Shown: positions 1 to 8,890 of the stretch, in pieces
Layout of the letters: the number at the start of each line of letters is the position of its first letter
How positions within the stretch are numbered: position 1 is the first letter of the stretch
Position numbers and translations under genes: made by a program
Assembly (NCBI GenBank): GCA_965651695.1
Contig: CBFGTI010000002.1
Location: 33,545-97,544 of the forward strand
Direction of reading: 5' to 3'
Length of the DNA stretch: 64,000 nucleotides
Origin: Imperialibacter sp965651695
GTDB lineage: Bacteria; Bacteroidota; Bacteroidia; Cytophagales; Cyclobacteriaceae
Notes under the pieces: generated by a model
What the model saw: only the letters and a program-made list of their open reading frames with translations
Databases searched by the model: none
What the model was told of the DNA's origin: nothing

Positions 1-776
1 TCTGAGAATTGTTCTTCTCGTTGTTTCCCAGCTTTAGGGCGCCAATGTTCATAGACCGCCTCGAGATGAGGCCTACCACTTTCTTCAGTATAGTTGAATT
101 CCTTAAACTGGGGAACGGCAATTTTCAATGCTTCTTGAATTTTCCTTAGCCATGCATTCCTCGTTTTTTCATTTACCTTCGAAATCCTCTCCAAAAATCC
201 TTTGCCAAAAGGGTCTCCCGGTAAATCAGGGCCAGTAAAAGATTGAGGATGCTTGAGTAATTGAGGTAATAAATGTAGGTAAACGGTATTTTCTATATAT
301 CTATTAATTTCCCTAAATTCTTTGTTTGCATTAATTTGCTCTAAATGCGTCTGAGTTAGCCGTTCTTCATCTTTCGTGTCCTCGCCATCTGGTCTATCCA
401 ATATCAGCTTATCGCCTTTCCATACTTTTTCATGTGTGAGCAGAGGTTGTCTGTAGCCACGTACTTCTTGTTTAATTCCTATTGAATATCTCCAAGTGGG
501 TTCCGGTTCTCCGAATTCGGAGATGTCAATTTGTATTTCAACATTCGGAAATTGCCTCGCAGCTAAGCATCGTATTTTTGATATCCCTCCTCGTTCAAGC
601 ACCGCTTTTTGAAGGCCTCCGCCGGGTTTGGCGATATCACGAAGAAACCGAAAGGCGTCCAAAAAGTTGGATTTTCCGGAGGCATTTGGCCCTACAACAA
701 AAACCCGTTCAGTAATCGGCACTTCTGCGTCTTTGAAGTTCTTCCAGTTTTTTAATAGAATCTTAGATATATACAT
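1..776 (-). CDS. AAA family ATPase (RecF/OLD-like predicted ATPase), 3' part missing
   Basis: The minus-strand frame is open from an ATG at 776 to the window edge, about 258 residues, with no stop, so the C-terminal part lies outside the window. The start reads MYISKILLKNWKNF, the usual beginning of ABC/RecF-like 'AAA_15/AAA_21' predicted ATPases. A P-loop follows at residues 30-37 (GPNASGKS, then NFLDAFRFLRD). Walker B and signature motifs are expected in the missing part. Proteins of this type act in DNA repair or in anti-phage systems, often with a partner gene; the partner, if any, is outside the window. The frame is also open upstream to a GTG, but family homology begins at the ATG. The 277 bases between this gene and the next show no gene. 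Confidence 0.8.
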   Translation of the reverse strand, partial: MYISKILLKNWKNFKDAEVPITERVFVVGPNASGKSNFLDAFRFLRDIAKPGGGLQKAVLERGGISKIRCLAARQFPNVEIQIDISEFGEPEPTWRYSIGIKQEVRGYRQPLLTHEKVWKGDKLILDRPDGEDTKDEERLTQTHLEQINANKEFREINRYIENTVYLHLLPQLLKHPQSFTGPDLPGDPFGKGFLERISKVNEKTRNAWLRKIQEALKIAVPQFKEFNYTEESGRPHLEAVYEHWRPKAGKQREEQFS

Positions 777-1053
777 AGCGAAAACAATTGGGTATCCAAC
801 TGCCGATATTTTTATTGCCCATCGGCTGGCAAAGCCATTGTAAATTTGCAATAAAAATTCGAAGGCAGGTTCTATAACATAGATTTTGCTCACAAATTAT
901 ATCCGGTTGCTTCATCAAATCAGGCGATTATTCGAACATCAATTGCGGTATAGTGTGCGGTCAGGCACTCGAACCTCTGAACACCGCCGTAAAAACAATC
1001 CCATCTGGCAATAGAAAAAGAAATTCCGGTGGCTGCTTAACACCCTCTAAACC

Positions 1054-3990
1054 TTAGGAAGGCCGCGTCATCTCCAGTAAATCCTGCTTCGTTAGCAGCC
1101 TGAAAAAACTATCGCCGCTGCCAATGAGCCCGCAGGCCAAACTCGCTTTGCTTTGCTGTATTACCTGCATTTTTTCTTCCACCGTATTGGGGCAAATGAG
1201 CCGGGTAGCCATCACGTTCTTCTTTTGCCCTATGCGATAGCAGCGGTCTATGGCTTGGTTTTCCACCGCCGGGTTCCACCATGGGTCCACCAGAAACACG
1301 TAGTCGGCAGCGGTAAGGTTAAGGCCGGTACCACCTGCCTTCAAGCTGATGAGGAACACCCTCGTGGCCTCGTCGTTCTGAAACTGATGAACTACCTCCG
1401 CCCGGTTTTTGGTAGCGCCGGTAAGCATGGCGTGTTTAATGTTCTCTCCGTCCAGTTCCCGCCTGATAAGCTCGAGCATGCTTACAAACTGTGAAAACAC
1501 CAGCACTTTGTGGCGGGGAGTCAAAATGGAAAGCTGATCGAGCAGCATCTCTATTTTGGCCGATGCGTTCAGGTTCATGTTTTCTTCCCCTATCAGCAGC
1601 GGCGAATTGCATATCTGTCGCAGCCGGGTAATGCCCCGCAGTGCATGCATTGGATTCTTCTGAATTTCCTCCTCGGTTTTAGCCGATATATACTCCCTGA
1701 ACTCCTTTTCATACGCTTCGTAAAGCCGCCGTTGCTCAATGCCCATCTCACAGTACAGCACCTTTTCGGTTTTTTCGGGTAACTCGGCGGCTACCTCCTG
1801 CTTGGTTCGCCGGAGTACGAAGGGGCTAATCCGGCGCTGCAACCCTTCGGCACTGCTTTTGGCCTTAAACTTATCGATGGGCCGCGCATAGGTATGCCTG
1901 AAATACTGGATACTGCCCAGGAGACCGGGGCACGCAAAGGAAAGCTGTGCGTAGACGTCGAACGTATTGTTTTCGAGGGGAGTGCCCGAAATCACCAGCT
2001 TGTTGCGCGATTTCAACAGCTTGGCAGCCCGGTACCGCTGCGAGTTGATGTTCTTTATATTCTGCGACTCATCGAGAAATATATAACCAAACTCAAACTG
2101 TTTCAAAAGGGTAATATCGGCCACCATGGTGTTGTAAGTGGTGATGACGACGTCGTTGCCAGCGAAAGTATCCTTGCGTCTGCCCCTGCCGGCCCCGTGC
2201 CACACCGTCAGCTTTAGCGAAGGGGCAAACCTGGCAACCTCCTGCTGCCAGTTGTGCACTACCGAGTTGGGCGCCACAAGCAAGTGTGTGCCCGCTCCCC
2301 TTTTCCTCTTAAGCAAAAGTATAAATGCAATAACCTGTATTGTTTTGCCCAGGCCCATGTCGTCGGCCAGGCAGCCGCCAAGGTTGAAGTCGTCGAGAAA
2401 GTTGAGCCAGCTTAAGCCCTGTTGCTGGTACGGCCGGAGGGTAGTGAGCAGGTCGTCGGGCGTTTGGGCAGGCGGAAGCTGGTGCGAGCCCGAAAATACG
2501 GTCTGATATCGTTTCAACTCCTGCTTTACCTCCTCGGTAAGCATATGTTCATCGTAAAGCTCAGCCAGGGTGCCGAAGCCTGCTTTCGGTGTTAGCAGCA
2601 CCTCGCCAAACACCTCGCCGGCATTGAAAAAGCTTTCGAACCGCTGCAGCCACTCTTCGGGGAGTACGCCCTTGCTGCCGTCGTCGAGCTGCACGTATTT
2701 GCTTTTGTTTTTCACCGCTTTGCGCAGCTGCTTCACAGTGGCTTTTTTGGTGCCAAAATGTACGGCGAGTTCCGTGTTGAACCAGTTGATCCCGCTGGTA
2801 ACGTGGATGGATACATGGGCTTTTTGCGGCCTAACTGCAATCCCCTTAAGTTCGTTAAAGCCAAGTGTGGAAATGCCCTGCTCCTGCCACTCCTGAAAAG
2901 CATTGAAAAACCAGTCGTCGTCAACAAACCGCCGCCTATGCAGGTAAAAGTAAGGCAGTGGGTTTTCCAGCTGCTCTTCAAAATCCGGGTGCTGCCTGAT
3001 GAGCAGAGATACAAAGTCATTTTCGGCTTCCGAGTCCCTCTTCACCAAAAACGGCTTGCCTGGGGCATCCTGGCCAAATACCTGCCTTTGCGAAAGTATG
3101 GGTACTTCCACAGGCCCGTAGCGCATTACCGGCTCCAATATCACGTAGTCGCCCAAATCGCTCAGGTACAGCAGCCTTTCCGGCTGGCCGTTGAAGCCGC
3201 CGTTTTTTTTCTGCTCGGGAGTTGCTGTTTTAAGGTATTCGTACTGAATGGCGACATAGGTTTCCATTTCCGCAAGGACGTCGGTTTTAAACTCAGCAAA
3301 TTCATCCGCAGCCATTGTCAAAGGGCTTTCGTGTTTGCTAAACCAGCCGATAACCTGGAGCATGCCAGGATTGTCGGCCAAATACCACCGGTCGTCAATT
3401 ACAACAAAATGATCGAACCGCACGGTCACGCTGCTGACGGCGCAGAAGGCATGATTAATATAAAGTTCAGGCGTTATGACGTAAGTTTCTTCACGCTGCG
3501 AAACCCGCACTTTCAGCTCGAGCTCGGGCTTGCTTACTTTGATTCGCGAAATGGAGCGCACACTTATCTTTTCGGAAATGCTGCTATCGTGATAGTAAAA
3601 CGAATACCTCCTGGGATTTTTCACCAGGGCCTTAAGCACTACCAGGTCGGTGAGTGACTTTTCGTAATAGTTCTGAAATTTTAACAGGGAGGTATAAAAT
3701 CGCACTTCATCGGGGTCGCTGCTGCCCCACACCAGGTCCACGGGATTTAGTATTGTGCACGGATTTTTCAACTCGCCGCTGCCGCTAACCGAACATTCCA
3801 CGAGTTGTGCACTGAAGCGATTGTAGTACCGATGCTGCCCGATTACCACCACAACTGAAGTACCGGCCGACGGAACTGCTGCTTGTGCCGCCAGAGATTT
3901 TACGGCTGCCTCGGCGCCAGCAAAATCCTTTATTTTAAAGCCGGCATACTTTTTTTGCTTTTCCGCACCATCAGACTTTGGCTGTTCCAT
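1054..3990 (-). CDS. SNF2-family DEAD/DEAH-like helicase (bacterial HepA/RapA-like)
   Basis: A 978-residue SF2 ATPase of the SNF2 family, which translocates on double-stranded DNA and remodels protein-DNA or RNA polymerase complexes. The first ~500 residues are a divergent domain typical of long bacterial SNF2 proteins. The motor follows: Walker A DDMGLGKT at about 543-550, motif II DESQ at about 640-643 (DEAH/DEAQ in most relatives), motif III SGTPLEN at about 668-674, and a helicase C domain with a GGTGLNLTAADYV segment and the motif VI core DRCYRIGQ. It starts at ATG 3990 and stands alone, 151 bases downstream of the next minus-strand gene. The family is clear; the target in the cell cannot be told from the sequence. 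Confidence 0.93.
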   Translation of the reverse strand: MEQPKSDGAEKQKKYAGFKIKDFAGAEAAVKSLAAQAAVPSAGTSVVVVIGQHRYYNRFSAQLVECSVSGSGELKNPCTILNPVDLVWGSSDPDEVRFYTSLLKFQNYYEKSLTDLVVLKALVKNPRRYSFYYHDSSISEKISVRSISRIKVSKPELELKVRVSQREETYVITPELYINHAFCAVSSVTVRFDHFVVIDDRWYLADNPGMLQVIGWFSKHESPLTMAADEFAEFKTDVLAEMETYVAIQYEYLKTATPEQKKNGGFNGQPERLLYLSDLGDYVILEPVMRYGPVEVPILSQRQVFGQDAPGKPFLVKRDSEAENDFVSLLIRQHPDFEEQLENPLPYFYLHRRRFVDDDWFFNAFQEWQEQGISTLGFNELKGIAVRPQKAHVSIHVTSGINWFNTELAVHFGTKKATVKQLRKAVKNKSKYVQLDDGSKGVLPEEWLQRFESFFNAGEVFGEVLLTPKAGFGTLAELYDEHMLTEEVKQELKRYQTVFSGSHQLPPAQTPDDLLTTLRPYQQQGLSWLNFLDDFNLGGCLADDMGLGKTIQVIAFILLLKRKRGAGTHLLVAPNSVVHNWQQEVARFAPSLKLTVWHGAGRGRRKDTFAGNDVVITTYNTMVADITLLKQFEFGYIFLDESQNIKNINSQRYRAAKLLKSRNKLVISGTPLENNTFDVYAQLSFACPGLLGSIQYFRHTYARPIDKFKAKSSAEGLQRRISPFVLRRTKQEVAAELPEKTEKVLYCEMGIEQRRLYEAYEKEFREYISAKTEEEIQKNPMHALRGITRLRQICNSPLLIGEENMNLNASAKIEMLLDQLSILTPRHKVLVFSQFVSMLELIRRELDGENIKHAMLTGATKNRAEVVHQFQNDEATRVFLISLKAGGTGLNLTAADYVFLVDPWWNPAVENQAIDRCYRIGQKKNVMATRLICPNTVEEKMQVIQQSKASLACGLIGSGDSFFRLLTKQDLLEMTRPS

Positions 3991-4141
3991 GTTCTACTCC
4001 TTGCCGGCAGGAATTATCAGGTTTCCTCCAATGTGTTCCACCTACGGCTTTATACAGCACAAAGCTATCGTTTTTGAGGACTTGTGGAAGAGTGGATTGC
4101 GCATCCGGATTTTGCCTGCGCCATTTTTCGTTTACAAAGAC

Positions 4142-5128
4142 CTACCGGCCGGTTATGTCGATTTTAACGTTTTTACCGGGCCAGGTGGGGAGGTGAAAAT
4201 TCATCCCGGTTTTTTGCTGAAGGTCTATCAATTTATTCCTCGTTTCCACCGACCGCAAGCCAATGGCCGACCTCAGCGCATTGGCCTTCACCAGTTCCGG
4301 CTCGGTAAGCGAATCGAGGTAGCCGTAAGCGTGCTCTGTATGGCCGCTGGCAACCGTGGTGTACCAGTCGTCGGCCAGGGCAAACTCGAAAGGCGACATT
4401 TCACCACTTTTTATAGCTGCAAGCAGTTGCGGCTTCACATGCCGGTACATGGTATCGTTGCGGCAGTAGGCTTCGGAAATAGCGTTGTGGTGGCTGAGGA
4501 TAGTCGATACCCAAAAATTGTTGCCTATCAGCTTCTCTCCCGGAAAGCCATGCTCCCCGATCAGCTCATTTAATTTCGTCATCTGTTTTTCGCTATGAGG
4601 AGCAAATTTCTTTTCGGCGTACCTGTCCTGCCCATCCGGCCCGAAAGTAAACAGTGCGCCGATCGCCTTCCACTGATCTTTCTTGAACATCCTATGCACC
4701 TCTTCGCGCAGATCGGTGCTGATTCTCGCTTGATAAATTGCATGCAGCGAATCGTACTGATCAACAAGCAGCGTCCACTCGTTTTCCTCCTGCAGCGGCT
4801 TTAAAAACTCGTCTTTTTTTATAGATTTCAAGCCCCAGCCGTGTCTTATCCCCAGCCTGACATAGTCGAAGGATTTCGCACTATTGCCGGTAAAAAGCGC
4901 CAGCTGTGCTGCTACCTTACAGTCTCGCAGAAAAACGAACTCGAACTGACTGACAACCCCCTCATAAACCTTGAGAGCTTCCGAAAACGACTCTGCCGCC
5001 AGCAGTTTCTCAGCCTGCTCTATCTGCGCATGATAGTCAGCATAGTCGGCAGCCGGCGACTGCGCCATAGCTGCTGCGCCAAAAAAAGAGACGATGCAGG
5101 CAATCAGTCCTATTTTAAAATGCGCCAT
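4142..5128 (-). CDS. exported protein of unknown function
   Basis: 328 residues with a clean signal peptide (hydrophobic stretch at 5-20, cleavage expected after AMAQ). The mature N-terminal part (about 30-100) is helical with spacing like one or two tetratricopeptide units. The rest is a conserved-looking soluble domain with NFWVS and HHNAISEAYCR segments, similar to hypothetical proteins common in Bacteroidota. Its ATG overlaps the stop codon of the upstream kinase-like gene (TAATG), so the two are translationally coupled. I do not recognise a catalytic motif and propose no function. Confidence 0.75.
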   Translation of the reverse strand: MAHFKIGLIACIVSFFGAAAMAQSPAADYADYHAQIEQAEKLLAAESFSEALKVYEGVVSQFEFVFLRDCKVAAQLALFTGNSAKSFDYVRLGIRHGWGLKSIKKDEFLKPLQEENEWTLLVDQYDSLHAIYQARISTDLREEVHRMFKKDQWKAIGALFTFGPDGQDRYAEKKFAPHSEKQMTKLNELIGEHGFPGEKLIGNNFWVSTILSHHNAISEAYCRNDTMYRHVKPQLLAAIKSGEMSPFEFALADDWYTTVASGHTEHAYGYLDSLTEPELVKANALRSAIGLRSVETRNKLIDLQQKTGMNFHLPTWPGKNVKIDITGR

Positions 5129-6117
5129 TATTCTATGTCAATCTTGTTGTACTTCAGCCAGTCTTTTACCATGCCGATATAGCGTTTCAGGTAGTTTTCG
5201 CTCAAAAACACATTCGACCAATTGTCGAACCGCTGCGACTGCACGCCGAGGTAGAATATCCAGATGCTAAAGCCGGCGTACGGTAGCAAGCGTTTTTCTT
5301 CCGCTGTTAATATTGTTACAGACTCATAACCCGCGAAAAAGGCTGTAACCCTGGCTTCGTATTGTTGCTTATCCTGCTCAATATGAAACAGCTGCATCAC
5401 AAAGTAGGCGACGTCCAGCAGCAACCAACCGTTGCCACAAAAGTCGAAGTCGAACAGCGTAATACCCGTGGGCTCGCCGATGTGCATGTTGTCGTACCAC
5501 ATATCGAGGTGCACGGCGCCGGTTCTTAGCGAGGTATCTTCAGCCTTGCAAAAAGTGTCGGCTACAAGCGCTGCGGTCTGTTTTATAAAACGCATGTCGT
5601 CGTTCGATTCGCTAAAGTGTTGCGTCGCATGCCGGTAGGGAAGCTCCATCAATGTGTGGGCGTTGTAGGTTACTCTTTGCAGGGCCAATCCGTTGTTGGC
5701 TTTGTGCATTCGAGCCATCAGTGCGCCAAGGGCAAAGCTGGTTTGGTTTGAAAAATGGCGGACCTTAGCCCCTGGTGCATACAAAAAAAGCACACCGTAG
5801 CGCATACCCTCGGGGGCATTTAGTTGCTGAATATACTGGTGGCTGGCATCGGGTATGGGGCAGGAAACAGGGACCTGGCTTTGGCTTAAATGATTTAGCA
5901 GCCGAAGTTCTTCTTCAATTTCAACCACCGTCCGCCAGTTGAAGCTGTAGATCCTGAAGATGAACTTCTTTTCCGCATCGGTGACAATGTAAGAGTGGTT
6001 GATGCCGGTACGCAATACACGGCAATGTGTGGTGCCGCTTAGTCCGTAGAGCTTGCCAAGTATGGTTTGCAGGTACTGAGCGGAGACGGTTGAATCTGTT
6101 ACTGGTAAAGTGTTCAC
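5128..6117 (-). CDS. phosphotransferase enzyme family protein (APH/homoserine-kinase-like fold)
   Basis: 329 residues with the aminoglycoside phosphotransferase/choline-kinase fold. The catalytic Brenner motif HLDMWYDN lies at 203-210 (Asp205 base, Asn210 metal ligand), followed by the DFG-equivalent DFDFCG at 223-228. These proteins move phosphate from ATP to a small-molecule hydroxyl. The arrangement resembles homoserine kinase type II and uncharacterised bacterial APH proteins more than a resistance enzyme, and the substrate is unknown. The start codon is GTG at 6117. It is coupled by TAATG to the following exported protein. A long perfect inverted repeat lies about 100 bases upstream of the start. 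Confidence 0.88.
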   Translation of the reverse strand: MNTLPVTDSTVSAQYLQTILGKLYGLSGTTHCRVLRTGINHSYIVTDAEKKFIFRIYSFNWRTVVEIEEELRLLNHLSQSQVPVSCPIPDASHQYIQQLNAPEGMRYGVLFLYAPGAKVRHFSNQTSFALGALMARMHKANNGLALQRVTYNAHTLMELPYRHATQHFSESNDDMRFIKQTAALVADTFCKAEDTSLRTGAVHLDMWYDNMHIGEPTGITLFDFDFCGNGWLLLDVAYFVMQLFHIEQDKQQYEARVTAFFAGYESVTILTAEEKRLLPYAGFSIWIFYLGVQSQRFDNWSNVFLSENYLKRYIGMVKDWLKYNKIDIE

Positions 6118-6214
6118 GTGGGCTTCTTTGAAAGGGGCGTAAACTTACCGGTTTTTTTATGATTAAGCTGGGCCGCGATAAAAAAAGCCAGGTCGATTGC
6201 ATTTAAAATAATTT

Positions 6215-6266
6215 CTTTGAAATCCTTTGTTTTACACTAACTGAAGGGAACCAAAGGATTTCAAAG
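6215..6266. repeat. perfect 15-bp inverted repeat, 22-base loop
   Basis: The arm CTTTGAAATCCTTTG (6215-6229) is matched perfectly by its reverse complement at 6252-6266. It lies between the kinase-like gene (start 6117) and the terminator of the first EF-hand gene. It could form a strong hairpin in a minus-strand leader RNA or serve as an extended operator. On the plus strand it is followed by a short T run, but no plus-strand gene ends here. The rest of the 6118-6417 gap contains only the terminator at 6359-6388. Confidence 0.75.
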
Positions 6267-6358
6267 CCGTTGCTTTTTTAAACATATAAGGGCGGTGGGT
6301 AAATAAACGGTCTTGAAATTTTATTTTGACTAATCTGTTTTAAATGCGATTGCCGTTT

Positions 6359-6388
6359 AAAAAAAAGCCGCCCCAAATGGAACGGCTT
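6359..6388 (-). terminator. intrinsic terminator of the first EF-hand gene
   Basis: Read on the minus strand, AAGCCG pairs with CGGCTT across a 12-base loop and is followed by a run of Ts. It lies about 30 bases after the stop of the EF-hand gene at 6418-6831. Confidence 0.75.
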
Positions 6389-6417
6389 CCCACTGTTATT
6401 GAAATGCAAACTCCCTA

Positions 6418-6831
6418 CTATTTAGCGCCGGTATCATTGATCCACGTATTAAACTCTTCTTCGTCTACGTATCCATCGCTATCTTCATCGATGGCTTCAA
6501 AGCGGGAAGAAATAAATTCCTGATCCTGCTCCCGATCGGCAGACATGTCGCGATCCTCAACACCAGTCTCGGCTGTGGCACTTTCTTCTACCTCTACGTA
6601 CACGGTCTTAAACTCCTCTTCATTCAACTTGCCGTCCTGATCGGTATCGTAAGCGGTAAAATCCTGCTGACCCTGCGCATCCTGGTATTGGCTAGTGCTT
6701 TTATCAGCTTTGTGTTCATATTTGTCCTTATCTTTTTTCTTCTCATGGTCCTGATCGGCAGTTTGCGCAAATGCGGCCATTCCTACAAAAAGCGACAGCA
6801 CCAGACTAAGCAATGTTTTTCTAGTTCTCAT
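6418..6831 (-). CDS. exported EF-hand protein (paralog 1)
   Basis: 137 residues: signal peptide (residues 1-22, ending AFAQ), a lysine/aspartate-rich stretch at about 28-45, then two canonical EF-hand loops. Loop 1 is D62-E73 (DTDQDGKLNEEE) and loop 2 is D115-E126 (DEDSDGYVDEEE). Both have the acidic or polar ligands at positions 1, 3 and 5, Gly at 6 and Glu at 12, so both should bind calcium. It probably acts in the periplasm or outside the cell as a calcium-binding or buffering protein. It is the last of five adjacent paralogs and shares the second loop almost exactly with paralogs 2 and 3. It has its own terminator and a 345-base leader gap, which suggests separate transcription. Confidence 0.88.
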   Translation of the reverse strand: MRTRKTLLSLVLSLFVGMAAFAQTADQDHEKKKDKDKYEHKADKSTSQYQDAQGQQDFTAYDTDQDGKLNEEEFKTVYVEVEESATAETGVEDRDMSADREQDQEFISSRFEAIDEDSDGYVDEEEFNTWINDTGAK

Positions 6832-7128
6832 AATTGTTTTCTGTTTAATTTTTCACCATTCGTTTGCACCTTAAAAGGCAAAGAATTTGCCAATGGGCAC
6901 CGGAGCTTTCTTTTACACAGAACACACTCATCATCAATATTTTACAATATTTATGCGTCATTTCTAATGACCTTTGAATGTAGAATTATTAAATATAAAT
7001 CCACACAGTGTTGAATGAATAAACAAAAATGCAGCCTTCTACTCCAGAAGATGGTGATAAAAGCACGGTTACAAAGAACAACAACAATGGAAATCCATTT
7101 CCGGCCAGTTCCCTCTTCGTTAACCAAC
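6832..7128. other. AT-rich intergenic region upstream of EF-hand paralog 1
   Basis: No open frame with coding character on either strand. It should hold the minus-strand promoter of the 6418-6831 gene. A short AT-rich dyad (AATATT on both sides of TTAC) lies in the middle. I could not place a convincing Bacteroidota -33/-7 promoter. Confidence 0.5.
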
Positions 7129-7157
7129 AAAAAAGCCGTCACATTATTGCGACGGCT
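7129..7157 (-). terminator. intrinsic terminator of EF-hand paralog 2
   Basis: On the minus strand, AGCCGTC and GACGGCT form a 7-bp stem across a short loop, followed by TTTTTTG. It lies about 20 bases after the stop codon of the 7177-7890 gene. The GCCG core is shared with the terminators of the other EF-hand genes. Confidence 0.85.
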
Positions 7158-7176
7158 CCAATTTGAGTAGTTACTC

Positions 7177-7890
7177 TTACTTTTTACCCTTTGTACCTGT
7201 CCAGGTTGTGAACTCCGTTTCGTCGATATACCCGTCGCTGTCTTCATCTATTGCCTCGAATATGCTCGTCACAAATTCTTCAGATTCTCCGGGTTTTTTG
7301 GCGGCTACTTCCGAATCTTTCTCGTACTGATCTGCCACTTCTTGCTGATCGGTTACACCTTCCTGGTCCGTCGCCGCCACTTCTGCGTCTTCGCCTATAG
7401 TACCTTGCGCAGCTTTAAACTCACCTTCATCGAGTATCCCGTCCTGGTTCGTATCACGCGCACTGGAGTTGTGAGTGTAGGATGCTTTAAACTCCTCTTC
7501 ATCTATTCTGCCGTCATTGTCGGCGTCATAGGCGGAGAAATCCTGCATTTGCATAGCTCCTGCTCCCACGGTGTCCTCCTCCTCAATCAGGCCTTCGTCT
7601 TCTGCTTCCGATCTGTACGTCTCCGTTTCCATAGTAGGCACATTCTCGGTTTCTGCATCGTACGTGCCTTCAGTTTCGGTTTGAAGGGCTTTTTCCGCCG
7701 GCAGTTCATCTTCTGAGGTTTCCTCTTCCGCTTCGTATTCCTCTGCAGTAGGAGAAACTTGCTGGTCCTCCTTTTCGGTTTGAGACGTCTCCCGTGGGGT
7801 GCCATCCTCCTGCGCTTCCTGGGCTGTAGCCGCAAATCCGGCAGCGAGCACAAACGTCATTACCGTTAATACTTTAGTCATCGTTTTCAT
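7177..7890 (-). CDS. exported acidic EF-hand protein (paralog 2)
   Basis: 237 residues: signal peptide to about residue 24 (ATAQ), a very acidic Glu/Thr-rich linker at about 25-112, then three EF-hand loops at D122-E133, D146-E157 and D215-E226. All three have canonical DxDxDG or DxNxDG patterns. A Glu/Ala/Gln-rich spacer (158-205) separates loops 2 and 3. Layout and length match paralog 3 exactly (both 237 residues), which points to a recent duplication. The likely role is calcium binding outside the cytoplasm. The acidic linker could itself bind cations with low affinity. A TGTTGA-N5-TCAACA dyad lies 169 bases upstream. Confidence 0.88.
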   Translation of the reverse strand: MKTMTKVLTVMTFVLAAGFAATAQEAQEDGTPRETSQTEKEDQQVSPTAEEYEAEEETSEDELPAEKALQTETEGTYDAETENVPTMETETYRSEAEDEGLIEEEDTVGAGAMQMQDFSAYDADNDGRIDEEEFKASYTHNSSARDTNQDGILDEGEFKAAQGTIGEDAEVAATDQEGVTDQQEVADQYEKDSEVAAKKPGESEEFVTSIFEAIDEDSDGYIDETEFTTWTGTKGKK

Positions 7891-8058
7891 ATCAATCTCT
7901 GTTTTTTAGCTTATTCTCTTTCTCCTTCGACAAAACATACACCAATGTTTTTCTCTTCCAGAAGCCATTGAAGGACTTGAATTACAAGCTTTTATGGCTT
8001 GACATCTCTCGTTAGCTGCTTTAAACAGAGGGCGTACGCCGGAGCGTGTTCCACAAGC

Positions 8059-8075
8059 TGTTGACTAAATCAACA
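8059..8075. promoter_or_regulatory. dyad TGTTGA-N5-TCAACA upstream of EF-hand paralog 2
   Basis: TGTTGACTAAATCAACA is a 17-base element with perfect 6-bp arms. The same element, in inverted orientation, occurs at 9049-9065 upstream of paralog 3. Arms and spacing are identical and distance to the start codon is similar (169 against 191 bases), which suggests a shared regulator site. A duplicated leftover is the alternative. Confidence 0.5.
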
Positions 8076-8088
8076 ACGGCCCATCATA

Positions 8089-8117
8089 AAAAAACCGGCC
8101 CTTTTTCTAAAGCCGGC
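8089..8117 (-). terminator. intrinsic terminator of EF-hand paralog 3
   Basis: On the minus strand CCGGC pairs with GCCGG across a 12-base loop and is followed by TTTTTTT. It lies about 28 bases after the stop at 8145. T runs on both sides could let it act in both directions, although no plus-strand gene enters it. Confidence 0.75.
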
Positions 8118-8144
8118 TTTTTTACTACAGATCCTTCTTAATTA

Positions 8145-8858
8145 TTATTTTTTGCCCTGGGTATCGCTGGTCCAGCTTTCAAACTCCTGCTGGTCAAGGT
8201 ATCCGTCGCTATCCTCGTCTATTGATTCGAAGATACTCGAAACGAACTCCTTATTCTCACCTTCAGTGGTCATTTCCGACTCTTGCCCATATTGATCGGC
8301 CACGCCTTCCTGTCCGGTGCCCTCACGTCCGGTATTAAACTCGTTTTCGTCTAAAGTACCGTCCTGGTTGGTATCCCATGCACTATAGTTTTGAGTGAAA
8401 GAAGTTTTGAATTCTTCCTCACTTATGCGGCCATCCATGTCAGTATCATAAGAGGAGAATTCCTGAGCCTGCATTTCCTGGCCCTGCATTCCCTGATCCT
8501 GAGTCTGTGTGTCGTAAGTGCTCTGGGTTCCCAGTGTGTCGCGCTCTTCGGTCAAAGTTTCATCGCTCTCTTCATAAGTTTCGGTTCCCTCAGTCTGGGT
8601 ATCGTAGGTGTCTTCTGTTTCGGTTTCCATCGATTCATCCTGAGTTTCGGTATCGTATGTTTCTGCTTCAGGGTCGTACTCACCGGCAGTACCAGAGTTT
8701 TCTGTGTCGGTGTCGTAAGTATTCTGATCATCCGTTTCTGTCTGAGTGTCGTATGTTTCACTCTGCGTGTCCTCTTGCTGCGTTTCCTGCGCAAATGCTG
8801 CAGACCCTACAAAAAAGGTCATCGCTGCTCCTAGTAATATCTTGCTTACAGTCTTCAT
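8145..8858 (-). CDS. exported EF-hand protein with YDT-repeat acidic linker (paralog 3)
   Basis: 237 residues: signal peptide ending AFAQ at residue 24, a low-complexity linker (about 25-120) built from degenerate units of the type TYDTQTE/TYDTETQ, then EF-hand loops at D138-E149, D162-E173 and D214-E225. The loops and the final 70 residues match paralog 2 closely, while the linkers differ because of the repeat expansion. It is predicted to be a calcium-binding, periplasmic or secreted protein. Upstream lie an 8-bp-arm inverted repeat (8891-8926) and the shared dyad (9049-9065). No enzyme domain is present. Confidence 0.88.
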   Translation of the reverse strand: MKTVSKILLGAAMTFFVGSAAFAQETQQEDTQSETYDTQTETDDQNTYDTDTENSGTAGEYDPEAETYDTETQDESMETETEDTYDTQTEGTETYEESDETLTEERDTLGTQSTYDTQTQDQGMQGQEMQAQEFSSYDTDMDGRISEEEFKTSFTQNYSAWDTNQDGTLDENEFNTGREGTGQEGVADQYGQESEMTTEGENKEFVSSIFESIDEDSDGYLDQQEFESWTSDTQGKK

Positions 8859-8890
8859 ATTAACTTTGTTTTGTTTGATTTGATTTAATA

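Noticed and set aside
2758..3657. 299-codon plus-strand open frame inside the SNF2 gene
   Set aside because: It is antisense to a well-supported helicase gene and its translation shows no family motif; high GC codon usage on the minus strand opens this frame by chance.
6688..7014. 108-codon plus-strand frame with a hydrophobic start near EF-hand paralog 1
   Set aside because: It runs antisense through the signal peptide of paralog 1 and ends in AT-rich non-coding DNA.
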